Of a stretch of DNA of 64,000 bases, positions 57,046 through 64,000 are shown piece by piece (the first letter of the stretch is position 1; each line of letters starts with the position of its first letter). Source of the stretch: CAZLQG01 sp964561655 (GTDB lineage: Bacteria > Patescibacteriota > Doudnabacteria > UBA920). Under the pieces are notes generated by a model. That model saw nothing but the letters and a program-made list of their open reading frames with translations, did no database searches and was not told the origin of the DNA. Location: the NCBI GenBank assembly GCA_964561655.1, contig CAZLQG010000001.1, forward strand, positions 1-64,000. The letters run 5' to 3'. The position numbers and the translations under genes are program-made.

Positions 57046-58299
57046 ATGGATTCTAAGCAATTTCCTATTTCTTCTCAACCCGCTGGTTCTGCTAAAGGCA
57101 AGAGCCGTTGGGCCGTTTTACTAGTTATTTTATTGATAGCAAGCTATGCCCTTGGATATAGATCGGGCAACCGGGGCTACATTTTTGAGCCGAAAGAGTT
57201 TAAGGTCATTAATAAAGAAAATCAGCCACAAACCGTGGATTATAATCTGCTATGGGATGCAATAAAAGTAGTGCAGGATAAATATATCGGCGGGCCCGTG
57301 AACGACCAGAAAATTCTTTACGGCGCCATCAAAGGCGCGGTAGAATCAACCGGCGACCCTTATACTACTTTTTTTGAACCCAAAGATTTGGAAGATTTCC
57401 AAATTGCTTTGAAGGGAAGTTTTGAAGGGATTGGAGCCGAGATAGGAAAAAGAAACGGGAATTTGGTCATTGTAGCGCCTTTGGATGATACCCCGGCGCA
57501 AAAAGCAGGAATTTTGGCGGGTGATTATATAATTAGCGTTGACGGGCAATCTACAGCTGAATGGTCGGTAGAGGAAGCGGTTTCCAAAATCCGCGGGCCT
57601 AAGGGCGAGCCTGTTGTTTTAACGATTGTCCGTGAAGGACGGAATTTGCCGTTTGAGGTAACTATTATCCGCGACAAAATAGAACTTAAAAGCGTAACTT
57701 GGGAGTTTAAGGACATAGAAAACAAGAAAGTTTCGGTAGTTAGGCTTTCGCGTTTTGGTGAAGATACCCAAGCTTTGTTTGAAAAGTGTGTAAATGAGAT
57801 TTTGACTGGTGGAGCTGACGGAATTATTTTGGATTTAAGAAATAATCCGGGCGGATACTTAAATACAGCCGTGATTTTGGCTTCCAACTGGATTAGTCTT
57901 GGTACCATAGTGGTTACCGAAGAACATAGCGCGGGCGAGCCTGCGGTTTATAGTTCAATAGGTAATAACCGTTTAAGCGGCATAAAGACAATAGTCTTAA
58001 TTAACAGCGGCAGTGCCTCAGCTTCGGAGATTTTGGCGGGTGCATTGCAGGACTACAATCTGGCTAAATTAATAGGTGAAAAATCATTTGGTAAAGGCAG
58101 CGTGCAAGAACTGGTGGACTTACAAGACGGGTCTGCGGTTAAGGTTACTATTGCCAAATGGATTACGCCTAACGGCAGGGACTTGAATAAAGAAGGGCTG
58201 CATCCGGACATTGAAGTGAAAATGACAGAAGAAGATTTCAATCAAAACAAAGATCCGCAAATGGAAAAAGCGCTTCAGGAAATTACAAATCCCAAATAA
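57046..58299 (+). CDS. C-terminal processing protease (peptidase S41)
   Basis: A 417-aa protein. TM ~24-40, CTP N-terminal helices (YNLLWDAIKVVQDKYIGGPV), PDZ domain (~120-205; FEGIGAEIGKRNGNLVIVAPLDD, AGILAGDYIISVDG), protease core with Ser in LINSGSASASEILAG (~320) and Lys in GEKSFGKGSVQELV (~350). It degrades or trims extracytoplasmic proteins. Catalytic Ser/Lys are intact, in contrast to the HtrA-like protein at 31353. Confidence 0.93.
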   Translation: MDSKQFPISSQPAGSAKGKSRWAVLLVILLIASYALGYRSGNRGYIFEPKEFKVINKENQPQTVDYNLLWDAIKVVQDKYIGGPVNDQKILYGAIKGAVESTGDPYTTFFEPKDLEDFQIALKGSFEGIGAEIGKRNGNLVIVAPLDDTPAQKAGILAGDYIISVDGQSTAEWSVEEAVSKIRGPKGEPVVLTIVREGRNLPFEVTIIRDKIELKSVTWEFKDIENKKVSVVRLSRFGEDTQALFEKCVNEILTGGADGIILDLRNNPGGYLNTAVILASNWISLGTIVVTEEHSAGEPAVYSSIGNNRLSGIKTIVLINSGSASASEILAGALQDYNLAKLIGEKSFGKGSVQELVDLQDGSAVKVTIAKWITPNGRDLNKEGLHPDIEVKMTEEDFNQNKDPQMEKALQEITNPK

Positions 58300-58398
58300 T
58301 AAATGCCAAACAAATTCCAAATTCCAAATTTAAAAATTTAGGAATTAAGCATTTGAGACTTATTTGTAATTTGGAGTTTGACATTTGGAATTTTATAT
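58300..58398. repeat. AT-rich inverted repeat before alaS
   Basis: CCAAACAAATTCCAAATTCC and TTGGAGTTTGACATTTGGAA words face each other around AAATTTAAAAATTTAGG. It is the same kind of low-complexity sequence as at 10340-10475. No gene. Confidence 0.5.
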
Positions 58399-60183
58399 AT
58401 GCCTAAAATTACCGCGCAACAATTGCGTAAAAAATATCTTAAGTTTTTTGGATCAAAGGGCCATACCATTATTCCTTCAGCGTCTTTAGTGCCGGAAAAT
58501 GATTCGTCCATACTTTTTACTACAGCGGGAATGCATCCTTTGGTGCCGTATTTGATGGGCGAGAAGTATCCTGGCGGCAGCAAGGTAGCCAATGTTCAAA
58601 AATGCATCCGCACAGGAGACATCGATGAAGTGGGCGACAATATACACCTTACTTTTTTTGAAATGCTCGGCAACTGGAGTTTTGGCGACTATTTCAAAAA
58701 AGAAGCCATTGAATGGTCGTGGGAATTTTTGACTAGCAAGGCGGGCTTGCGTTTGTATAAGGATCGTCTGGCGGTTTCGGTGTTTGCGGGTGACGAAGAC
58801 GCACCGCGCGACGAAGAAGCCGCTCATGTTTGGAAATCTTTAGGCTTGCCCGAAGAAAGAATTGCTTACTTACCTAAAGAAAATAACTGGTGGATAGCCG
58901 GCAGCCAAGGTCCCTGCGGGCCGGACACGGAAATTTTTTATTGGAGCGATTACGCTAGCGAGCCAGCTTTGCCCTTCCAAAAACATCACGAAGACCTTCG
59001 CTGGGTGGAGATCTGGAATAATGTGTTCATGCAATATAATAAGACTAAAGAAGGAAAATATAAGCTTTTAAAGCAAAAAAATGTGGACACCGGTATGGGC
59101 TTGGACAGGACTTTGGCGGTTTTAAACGGACAAAGCTCAGTTTATGACACCGAATTTTTTAAGCCCATGTTTGAGGTGATTGGGCTTAGAAACGAGATAC
59201 TTTCCAACCAGGAAGTCAAAAAAGCTCGCATCATTTTGGACCATATCCGCGCATCGGTATTTATTGTCTCCGACGGCATTGAGCCGTCTAATAAAGACAG
59301 GGGTTATGTACTTCGCCGGCTTTTAAGAAGAGCCATGGTTTACGCCAAGGTTTTGAATTTGCAGAAAACATGGCTCAAAGCTTTGATTGGCCAGGTTATG
59401 GCGGTTTATGCCGGTGTTTACCCGGAGATAGTGCAAAGGTCAAACAAAATTTTTGAAATTATTGAAGCGGAAAGCTCAAAGTTTGAAAAAACTTTAGAAA
59501 AAGGCCTGAAAGAATTTCAAAAGCTAATTTCGGACCGGGACGGCTTAACAGGTAAAGAAGCGTTTGATTTATACCAGACTTACGGTTTTCCTTGGGAATT
59601 GACAAGAGAGCTGATAGAAGAAGGCGGGAGAAAAGTTGTAAAGCAGGAATTTGAGGAAGAATTCAAAAAACACCAAAAACTTTCTAAAACCGTGTCGACC
59701 GGGCAGTTTAAGGGAGGGCTGGCATCGCATAGCGAAAAAATTATTAGTCTTCATACGGCAACGCATCTTTTAAACGCGGCCTTGCGCAAAGTTTTGGGAG
59801 AGCATGTCTGGCAAAAAGGCAGTAATATCACGGAAGAAAGAGCCAGGTTTGATTTCACTCACGAAAAAAAGATGACCCCGCAAGAAATATCAGCCGTGGA
59901 AAAATTGGTTAATTCTTGGATAGAGCGCGATTTAACCGTGAAAAAAGAAATAATGCCTTTAGAGGATGCCAAAAAACTTGAAGCGATTGGTGTATTTGGA
60001 GAGAAATATTCCGACCAAGTATCTGTTTATACGGTTTATGATCCATTATCAAATAAAATTATTAGCAGGGAATTTTGCGGCGGTCCGCATGTTAAACATA
60101 CGGGTGTTATCGGCCATTTCAAAATTGCCAAAGAAGAGGCTTCTAGCGCTGGAGTAAGAAGAATTAAAGCAACAGTAGAATAA
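58399..60183 (+). CDS. alaS: Alanyl-tRNA synthetase, compact form
   Basis: A 594-aa protein from ATG 58399. Class II catalytic core with FFGSKGHTIIPSASLVP, LFTTAGMHPLVPYLMG, FFEMLGNWSFGDYF, then VDTGMGLDRTLAVLNG. The editing domain is complete: HTATHLLNAALRKVLG (HxxxH, ~453) and CGGPHVKHTG (~560). The usual C-Ala region (to ~870 residues in E. coli) is absent; the protein ends right after editing (ASSAGVRRIKATVE). This gives a reduced enzyme that keeps both aminoacylation and proofreading. The next gene's ATG overlaps its TAA. Confidence 0.95.
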   Translation: MPKITAQQLRKKYLKFFGSKGHTIIPSASLVPENDSSILFTTAGMHPLVPYLMGEKYPGGSKVANVQKCIRTGDIDEVGDNIHLTFFEMLGNWSFGDYFKKEAIEWSWEFLTSKAGLRLYKDRLAVSVFAGDEDAPRDEEAAHVWKSLGLPEERIAYLPKENNWWIAGSQGPCGPDTEIFYWSDYASEPALPFQKHHEDLRWVEIWNNVFMQYNKTKEGKYKLLKQKNVDTGMGLDRTLAVLNGQSSVYDTEFFKPMFEVIGLRNEILSNQEVKKARIILDHIRASVFIVSDGIEPSNKDRGYVLRRLLRRAMVYAKVLNLQKTWLKALIGQVMAVYAGVYPEIVQRSNKIFEIIEAESSKFEKTLEKGLKEFQKLISDRDGLTGKEAFDLYQTYGFPWELTRELIEEGGRKVVKQEFEEEFKKHQKLSKTVSTGQFKGGLASHSEKIISLHTATHLLNAALRKVLGEHVWQKGSNITEERARFDFTHEKKMTPQEISAVEKLVNSWIERDLTVKKEIMPLEDAKKLEAIGVFGEKYSDQVSVYTVYDPLSNKIISREFCGGPHVKHTGVIGHFKIAKEEASSAGVRRIKATVE

Positions 60184-60584
60184 TGAGAGAAGCTGAGAAA
60201 AAATTGACTCCTGATATGTTAAAGTCTCAGTTAGAGATAGAATTTTGCACTTCATCTTCAGAAAATACAGTTTTAAACATTTTAAAACAGGGTAAAAGAA
60301 TTGCTTTTATAGTAATGGATCGTACAAGGATTGTCTTCGGAAGCAGTAACCTGCATACTGCCCTAGAATATGAATTGGGAATCAATGAACGTGCGGATAC
60401 TTACATAAAAGCCGAGGCACAAATGAGTAGAAAAGAGTTAAAGGTAAGATTCACGTCGGAATCCAAAAGAAGAATCACTGAGATGTACGGTGTCATAGGT
60501 GATGGGTATTACGATTATACCGCTGTCATAGAAATGAAAGTTAAAGATTATTTGAATGATTTGTTAAAAAAAAGAAAAACTTAA
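60183..60584 (+). CDS. Hypothetical cytoplasmic protein
   Basis: A 133-aa protein, ATG overlapping the alaS stop by one base. Charged, alpha/beta-like: KRIAFIVMDRTRIVFGSSNLHTALEYELGI, then RKELKVRFTSESKRRITEMYGVIGDGYYDY. No motif recognised. It sits between alaS and pgi with 1-base spacings, so it is co-transcribed with them. Confidence 0.6.
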   Translation: MREAEKKLTPDMLKSQLEIEFCTSSSENTVLNILKQGKRIAFIVMDRTRIVFGSSNLHTALEYELGINERADTYIKAEAQMSRKELKVRFTSESKRRITEMYGVIGDGYYDYTAVIEMKVKDYLNDLLKKRKT

Positions 60585-60585
60585 A

Positions 60586-61752
60586 ATGAAACTTGAGTTT
60601 TATAATTGCCCAAAGCCGGAAGAATTGAATGCATCCATTTTGCCGGAAATGCCGGAGTTCGTAAGCTACGAACCGGATTTTGGGTTGATAAAAGAATTGG
60701 CGGAGGAATATTCAGCGTACAAAAATATTCTTGTCATTGCACATGGCGGCAGTATTACCAGCTTTTTAGGGATGTTTTATGCGTTGAAATATCAGGCTAA
60801 AAAAGATGCTTATTTTTTAAGTACCGTTGATCCGGATTATATTTATGAACTAAAACAAAAATTAAAGCCTGAAGATACGGTAGTTATTTCTATAAGCAAG
60901 TCGGGTCAGAATATGACTCAGATTGAAATGACCGCGCATTTTCTGGACTATCCTTTGATTTTTATAACCGGAAAAGCCAGTCCGCTTAGGGAAATCGCGG
61001 AAAGGTTAAAAGCTAAGGTTGTAGAACATCCGTCCATTGGCGGCCGATACACGGCTTTTACGGAAGTAGGGCTTTTGCCTGCCGCGCTTGCGGGGCTGGA
61101 TGTTCAGGCTATATATAACGGCGGCAGGAGTGTTTTGGATTTGTATAAAAAGGACAATCTTGCATGGAAAATGGCGTCAGTATTTTATCAGCTTGAAGAA
61201 AAAGGTTTCGTGGACGTCTTTATGCCTTTTTATTCCCATTATCTTTTTTATTTGTCTAATTTAATAGTTCAGCTTTGCCACGAATCTTTTGGCAAAGCAG
61301 GCAAAGGCCAGACTTATTTCGCGCATGAAGCGCCCGAAAGCCAGCATCATACCAACCAAAGGTTCTTTGGCGGCAGAAAAAATATTTGCGGAATTTTTAT
61401 AACCAATAATTTTTTCCGGCATCAATCGGTTACTAATTATCCACCCCAGCTTCACAGCGTACAAATTAAAGGACATGCTTTGTTTGATGTCGGCAAAATT
61501 CCTTTGGCCAAGTCTTTGGAAAGTGAGGCTGTCGGAACCATGGAAGACGCCAGAATCAGCGGCATTCCTTTGGCACATATTGATATTGACGGATTTACCG
61601 CAAACGAAATTGGCCAGTTAATAGCTTTTTGGCAGTTTTATGCTGTTTATTCGTCAGTTTTACGGGGGGTAAATCCGTTTGACCAGCCGCAGGTGGAGAA
61701 CAGCAAGAATATCTCGTTTAATAAAAGGCTTCAGTTTAAGGGTTTGTTGTAA
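60586..61752 (+). CDS. pgi: Glucose-6-phosphate isomerase
   Basis: A 388-aa SIS-fold protein. VIAHGGSITSFLGMFY, SISKSGQNMTQIEMTAHFL, the PGI signature-like GGRYTAFTEVGLLPAAL (~156), AHEAPESQHHTNQRFFGG (~243) and FDQPQVENSKN (~364) with the catalytic Lys. It is shorter than E. coli Pgi (~550). It interconverts glucose-6-P and fructose-6-P, supplying sugar-phosphates to the nucleotide-sugar genes in the window. Confidence 0.92.
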   Translation: MKLEFYNCPKPEELNASILPEMPEFVSYEPDFGLIKELAEEYSAYKNILVIAHGGSITSFLGMFYALKYQAKKDAYFLSTVDPDYIYELKQKLKPEDTVVISISKSGQNMTQIEMTAHFLDYPLIFITGKASPLREIAERLKAKVVEHPSIGGRYTAFTEVGLLPAALAGLDVQAIYNGGRSVLDLYKKDNLAWKMASVFYQLEEKGFVDVFMPFYSHYLFYLSNLIVQLCHESFGKAGKGQTYFAHEAPESQHHTNQRFFGGRKNICGIFITNNFFRHQSVTNYPPQLHSVQIKGHALFDVGKIPLAKSLESEAVGTMEDARISGIPLAHIDIDGFTANEIGQLIAFWQFYAVYSSVLRGVNPFDQPQVENSKNISFNKRLQFKGLL

Positions 61753-61800
61753 GGAGCGTTTTTATTGTATAATGTATCAAACAATTAGGATGCTTTTGGC

Positions 61801-63525
61801 TTGAATATGCAGAGCGTGTATTTGAATTTGGAAGACGATGTTGCTAGGGTTGTCGCTAGGATCAAAAAAATCAGAGGCGACAAGGCTGTTTTAGTTTGCC
61901 CGAAAAGATGCCAGCTGTTTTCCGACAGCATTAATTTAAGGCTGTTAAAAAAGCAGACTGACTTATTAGGAAAAGAAATTTTTGTTTTAACCATGGATGA
62001 AAAAGGGCAAATGTTTGCCAAAGAAGCGGGCTTTCAGCTGAAATTCCTTCCAAAGGCAATAAAAGGAAAGAGTATTTCCGATATCCAATTTTCCGGTAAA
62101 GAGAAAATTGCGGAAACACAGGAGCACCTTTCCACTTTGGAAACAGCTACTGAGAAAATTTTAGGTACTGTAAAAGATCTAACGGGAATAGGGAAAAAAA
62201 TTAGTAAACCTTTTCATGCCGCTGGACCTGAGCGCCCGCGTGAGGCCAAACAGGCGGCTAAAAAAACCCACACCGGGGATATTTTAAAAGTAAAAACAAG
62301 CGAGGCTTTTTTTCCTAAAGAGTTGTCGCTTTCCCAAAAGGATCAAAAAGAAAAAGGCCAAAGAAGTTACGGCCAAAAATTAGCAACAAGCTTGATTGCC
62401 CTTTCTTTGGTTCTGATTCTTGTCGTTGTGCTGGTTATTCTGCCTAAAGCTACCATCGTGATTTATCCAAAAAGCGAACCTCTCACCAGAGATTTCGAAA
62501 TAGGAGCCGGTGTTGCTGTAGGGGTTTTGGACGCTAACCGACTGGCGTTTCCCGCTGTGCCGGTAGAAAAAGACACAGAAATTTCAAAAAGAATTCAGAG
62601 TCAGGGTAAAAAGGAAATTGGCAATAAGGCCGCAGGTTACGTTAAAATTTACAATTTTACAGGGCAGCCTTTAAATTTGAAGCAGGAGACTACCGTGCTG
62701 ACTTTGGGCGAGAAATTTTATCGTTTGGGTAGCGATATCGTCCTGCTCAAACCCACTCAGTATAAAGATGCGCAGACTAAAGAGATTGACGAAAACAGCT
62801 TAGACAAATCTATTGAGATTGTTGCGGCAGAGGGAGGAGAAAGTTTTAACCTGCCCGCGGGCACGAGATTGGAAATTACAAATCAGGTATTCGGCAGCAG
62901 GCCTCAATTATTGTACGCCCGCAGCGAAACAGCCATTGACGGCGGCACTTCCAGATATCTTTCTTTTGTTTCGGAAGATGACCTAAAAAACGCTCAGGAA
63001 GAACTTACTAACATTTTAATTCAAAATTTAAGACAAGACCTTTCAGCGCAAAATTTAATTTTGGTAGACAAAGCATATACCGCGGAGCCAATAAATTTTG
63101 AAACCGATAAACCAGTGGGCACGGAAAGCCCAAGTTTTAATGCTAGCTTAAAGTTGTCTGTTAAAGGACTGGCTTTTAACAACCAGGAATTACAGAAACT
63201 TATTTTAGAGAGAATAAATCAGACACTATCTTTGGGAAAAGAACTTAAATCAGCCAATTGGGACCTGAACAATATACGTGTGAAGGCATTAGATTTAAGT
63301 AATGGCGTGCTTACATTGTTAGTCCATTTTGAAGCTAAGTCTGTCTCTCGGCTGAATCTAAACTCGCTTAAACCCGAGCTTAAAGGGAAAAGTTTAAATC
63401 AGGTAAATGAAATTCTTGAATCTAAGCCGGAAATTGATAGGATAGATGTACATTTGGCGCCTTTTTGGCAGAAAAATTTTCCCTGGTTCTCTTCAAAAAT
63501 TACTATCGAAACTGCTGAATTGTAA
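61801..63525 (+). CDS. 'Baseplate J-like' single-TM protein
   Basis: A 574-aa protein; TTG 61801 or ATG 61807 as start. The N-terminal cytoplasmic part (~1-195) starts VYLNLEDDVARVVARIKKIRGDKAVLVCPKRCQLF. A TM (~200-218) is followed by a large external beta-rich part (VIYPKSEPLTRDFEI...GYVKIYNFTGQPLNLKQET, then NLPAGTRLEIT). The external part resembles what is commonly labelled baseplate J-like in Parcubacteria. Nothing else here is phage-like, so it is more likely a cell-envelope protein. Role unknown. Confidence 0.7.
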   Translation: MNMQSVYLNLEDDVARVVARIKKIRGDKAVLVCPKRCQLFSDSINLRLLKKQTDLLGKEIFVLTMDEKGQMFAKEAGFQLKFLPKAIKGKSISDIQFSGKEKIAETQEHLSTLETATEKILGTVKDLTGIGKKISKPFHAAGPERPREAKQAAKKTHTGDILKVKTSEAFFPKELSLSQKDQKEKGQRSYGQKLATSLIALSLVLILVVVLVILPKATIVIYPKSEPLTRDFEIGAGVAVGVLDANRLAFPAVPVEKDTEISKRIQSQGKKEIGNKAAGYVKIYNFTGQPLNLKQETTVLTLGEKFYRLGSDIVLLKPTQYKDAQTKEIDENSLDKSIEIVAAEGGESFNLPAGTRLEITNQVFGSRPQLLYARSETAIDGGTSRYLSFVSEDDLKNAQEELTNILIQNLRQDLSAQNLILVDKAYTAEPINFETDKPVGTESPSFNASLKLSVKGLAFNNQELQKLILERINQTLSLGKELKSANWDLNNIRVKALDLSNGVLTLLVHFEAKSVSRLNLNSLKPELKGKSLNQVNEILESKPEIDRIDVHLAPFWQKNFPWFSSKITIETAEL

Positions 63526-63578
63526 TTCGAACCATATTTTTGCTTTTATTTAAGCCAGTTGTTTATGCTCGAGGATAT

Positions 63579-63606
63579 TTGACATTTTCGCTGAATATGA
63601 TAAAAT
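63579..63606 (+). promoter_or_regulatory. infA promoter
   Basis: TTGACA (63579-63584), 16 bases, TAAAAT (63601-63606) with TGA extension. Transcription start predicted near 63613. Confidence 0.7.
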
Positions 63607-63671
63607 AATTCTAATTTGTTGATATTATAAATTTCAAAGCAATACGTAACAGAGCACAAGACTTAGGAAAG

Positions 63672-63893
63672 TCGGGTAAAAACAAAGATTATATTGAATT
63701 AGAGGGGAAAGTGATAGAAACTTTGCCTAATGCTGTTTTTCGTGTCCAGTTGGAGTCTGGACAGGCAGTTTTGGGGCATCTTTCCGGGAAAATGAGAATG
63801 CATATGATTAGAGTTCTTCCGGGGGATAAGGTGCTTATTCAAATGACGCCATACGACTTGACAAAAGGCAGGATAGTAAGGAGATTAAGATAA
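63672..63893 (+). CDS. infA: Translation initiation factor IF-1, start codon unclear
   Basis: The IF-1 OB fold is complete when read from ~63672: [20 protein letters not shown], then [47 protein letters not shown]. The only canonical start in frame is GTG 63711, but that would delete the first beta strand (DYIELEGK) that all IF-1 proteins have. Upstream the frame is open to a stop at 63612 with no ATG/GTG/TTG. Position 63669 is AAG where an ATG would be expected (AAG-TCG-GGT-AAA). Either a rare start codon is used or a base is wrong. Start given as approximate. Confidence 0.8.
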   Translation, partial: SGKNKDYIELEGKVIETLPNAVFRVQLESGQAVLGHLSGKMRMHMIRVLPGDKVLIQMTPYDLTKGRIVRRLR

Positions 63894-63907
63894 AATTATA
63901 GATACAC

Positions 63908-64000
63908 ACCTGCCCGCCATAGCCTGTTATCCAGGTTAGATTATTTTTTATCTAACAAGTTGCCGTAGCCTATCAAATATATTCATTAACAGGCACTGGC
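63908..64000. repeat. Palindromic dispersed element cut by the window edge
   Basis: The left arm CCTGCCCGCCATAGCCTGTTA is answered at the window end by TAACAGGCACTGGC. The same right arm (TAACAGGCATGTGGCGGGCAGGT) occurs at 18756-18778. Confidence 0.55.

Noticed and set aside
61801..63525. Prophage, based on the baseplate J-like protein
   Set aside because: No capsid, terminase, portal, tail or integrase genes anywhere in the window; the single TM and cytoplasmic domain suit an envelope protein.
1..64000. Alternative genetic code (UGA as Gly, as in Gracilibacteria)
   Set aside because: TGA terminates several well-defined genes (IMPase 6531, ROK 24279, GT4 53535) at the expected places.

Overview
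The window looks like a chromosomal scaffold segment from an uncultivated Patescibacteria (Candidate Phyla Radiation) bacterium, most likely of the Parcubacteria type. The evidence is: standard genetic code with TGA used as a stop; few Shine-Dalgarno sequences; many small membrane-anchored proteins; CAP-domain proteins; a sortase with a giant DUF11-repeat surface protein; a 'baseplate J-like' membrane protein; a compact AlaRS; a K+-independent proton pyrophosphatase; and many short palindromic repeats, some lying in frame inside genes. Two 100-N scaffold gaps (23117-23216 and 41185-41284) show it is a draft assembly. The taxonomic call is an inference from gene content, not from a marker tree.

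Layout. 1-8.3 kb: mostly + strand housekeeping and envelope genes (GDPD fragment, HD hydrolase, CAP protein, bactofilin-like membrane protein, YbaB, D,D-carboxypeptidase, DsbA-like protein, EamA protein, IMPase, MnmA, pyrophosphatase). 8.3-12 kb: minus-strand hppA, small membrane proteins, tRNA-Gln and a broken tRNA-like sequence. 12-19.6 kb: YdcF-like protein, rplJ-rplL with an L10 leader, Dus, a large PP2C-like/beta-propeller protein on the minus strand, a wHTH regulator and lexA with an SOS box inside its promoter. 19.6-20.6 kb: a non-coding block holding a roughly 510-nt structured RNA candidate with its own promoter and terminator, next to tRNA-Glu. 20.7-24.4 kb: sugar metabolism (GH1, EamA, gapped TIM-barrel-like protein, ROK, lipoprotein). 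24.4-28.7 kb, minus: scpB/scpA, YbaK-like, aspS. 28.9-36 kb: DEDD nuclease, lgt, inactive HtrA-like protein, rfbB-rfbD-rfbA. 36-44.4 kb: second CAP protein, sortase, a gene of atypical composition and the 1479-aa sortase-type surface protein. 44.5-57 kb: galE (fused to a Phd-like domain), dolichyl-phosphate-type glycosyltransferase, subtilase, lysozyme-like repeat protein, then a tightly overlapped polysaccharide cluster (flippase, cytidylyltransferase, three glycosyltransferases, O-antigen ligase). 57-64 kb: S41 protease, alaS, pgi, baseplate-J-like protein and infA.

How the parts work together. Much of the window serves the cell surface. Nucleotide-sugar genes (rfbBDA, galE) feed glycosyltransferases, a flippase and a ligase. 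Lgt, the carboxypeptidase, the sortase and the proteases (S8, S41, inactive HtrA) handle envelope proteins. The sortase at 37098 is a good candidate to anchor the surface protein at 39940, whose C-terminus has a PKTGG-hydrophobic-basic tail.

The observations most worth following up are the structured RNA at 19941-20452, the repeat-riddled tRNA-like sequence at 11846-11941, the palindromic repeats inside mnmA and dus, the Phd-GalE fusion, the HtrA-like protein lacking catalytic residues, and infA, whose conserved N-terminus extends upstream of every usable canonical start codon.
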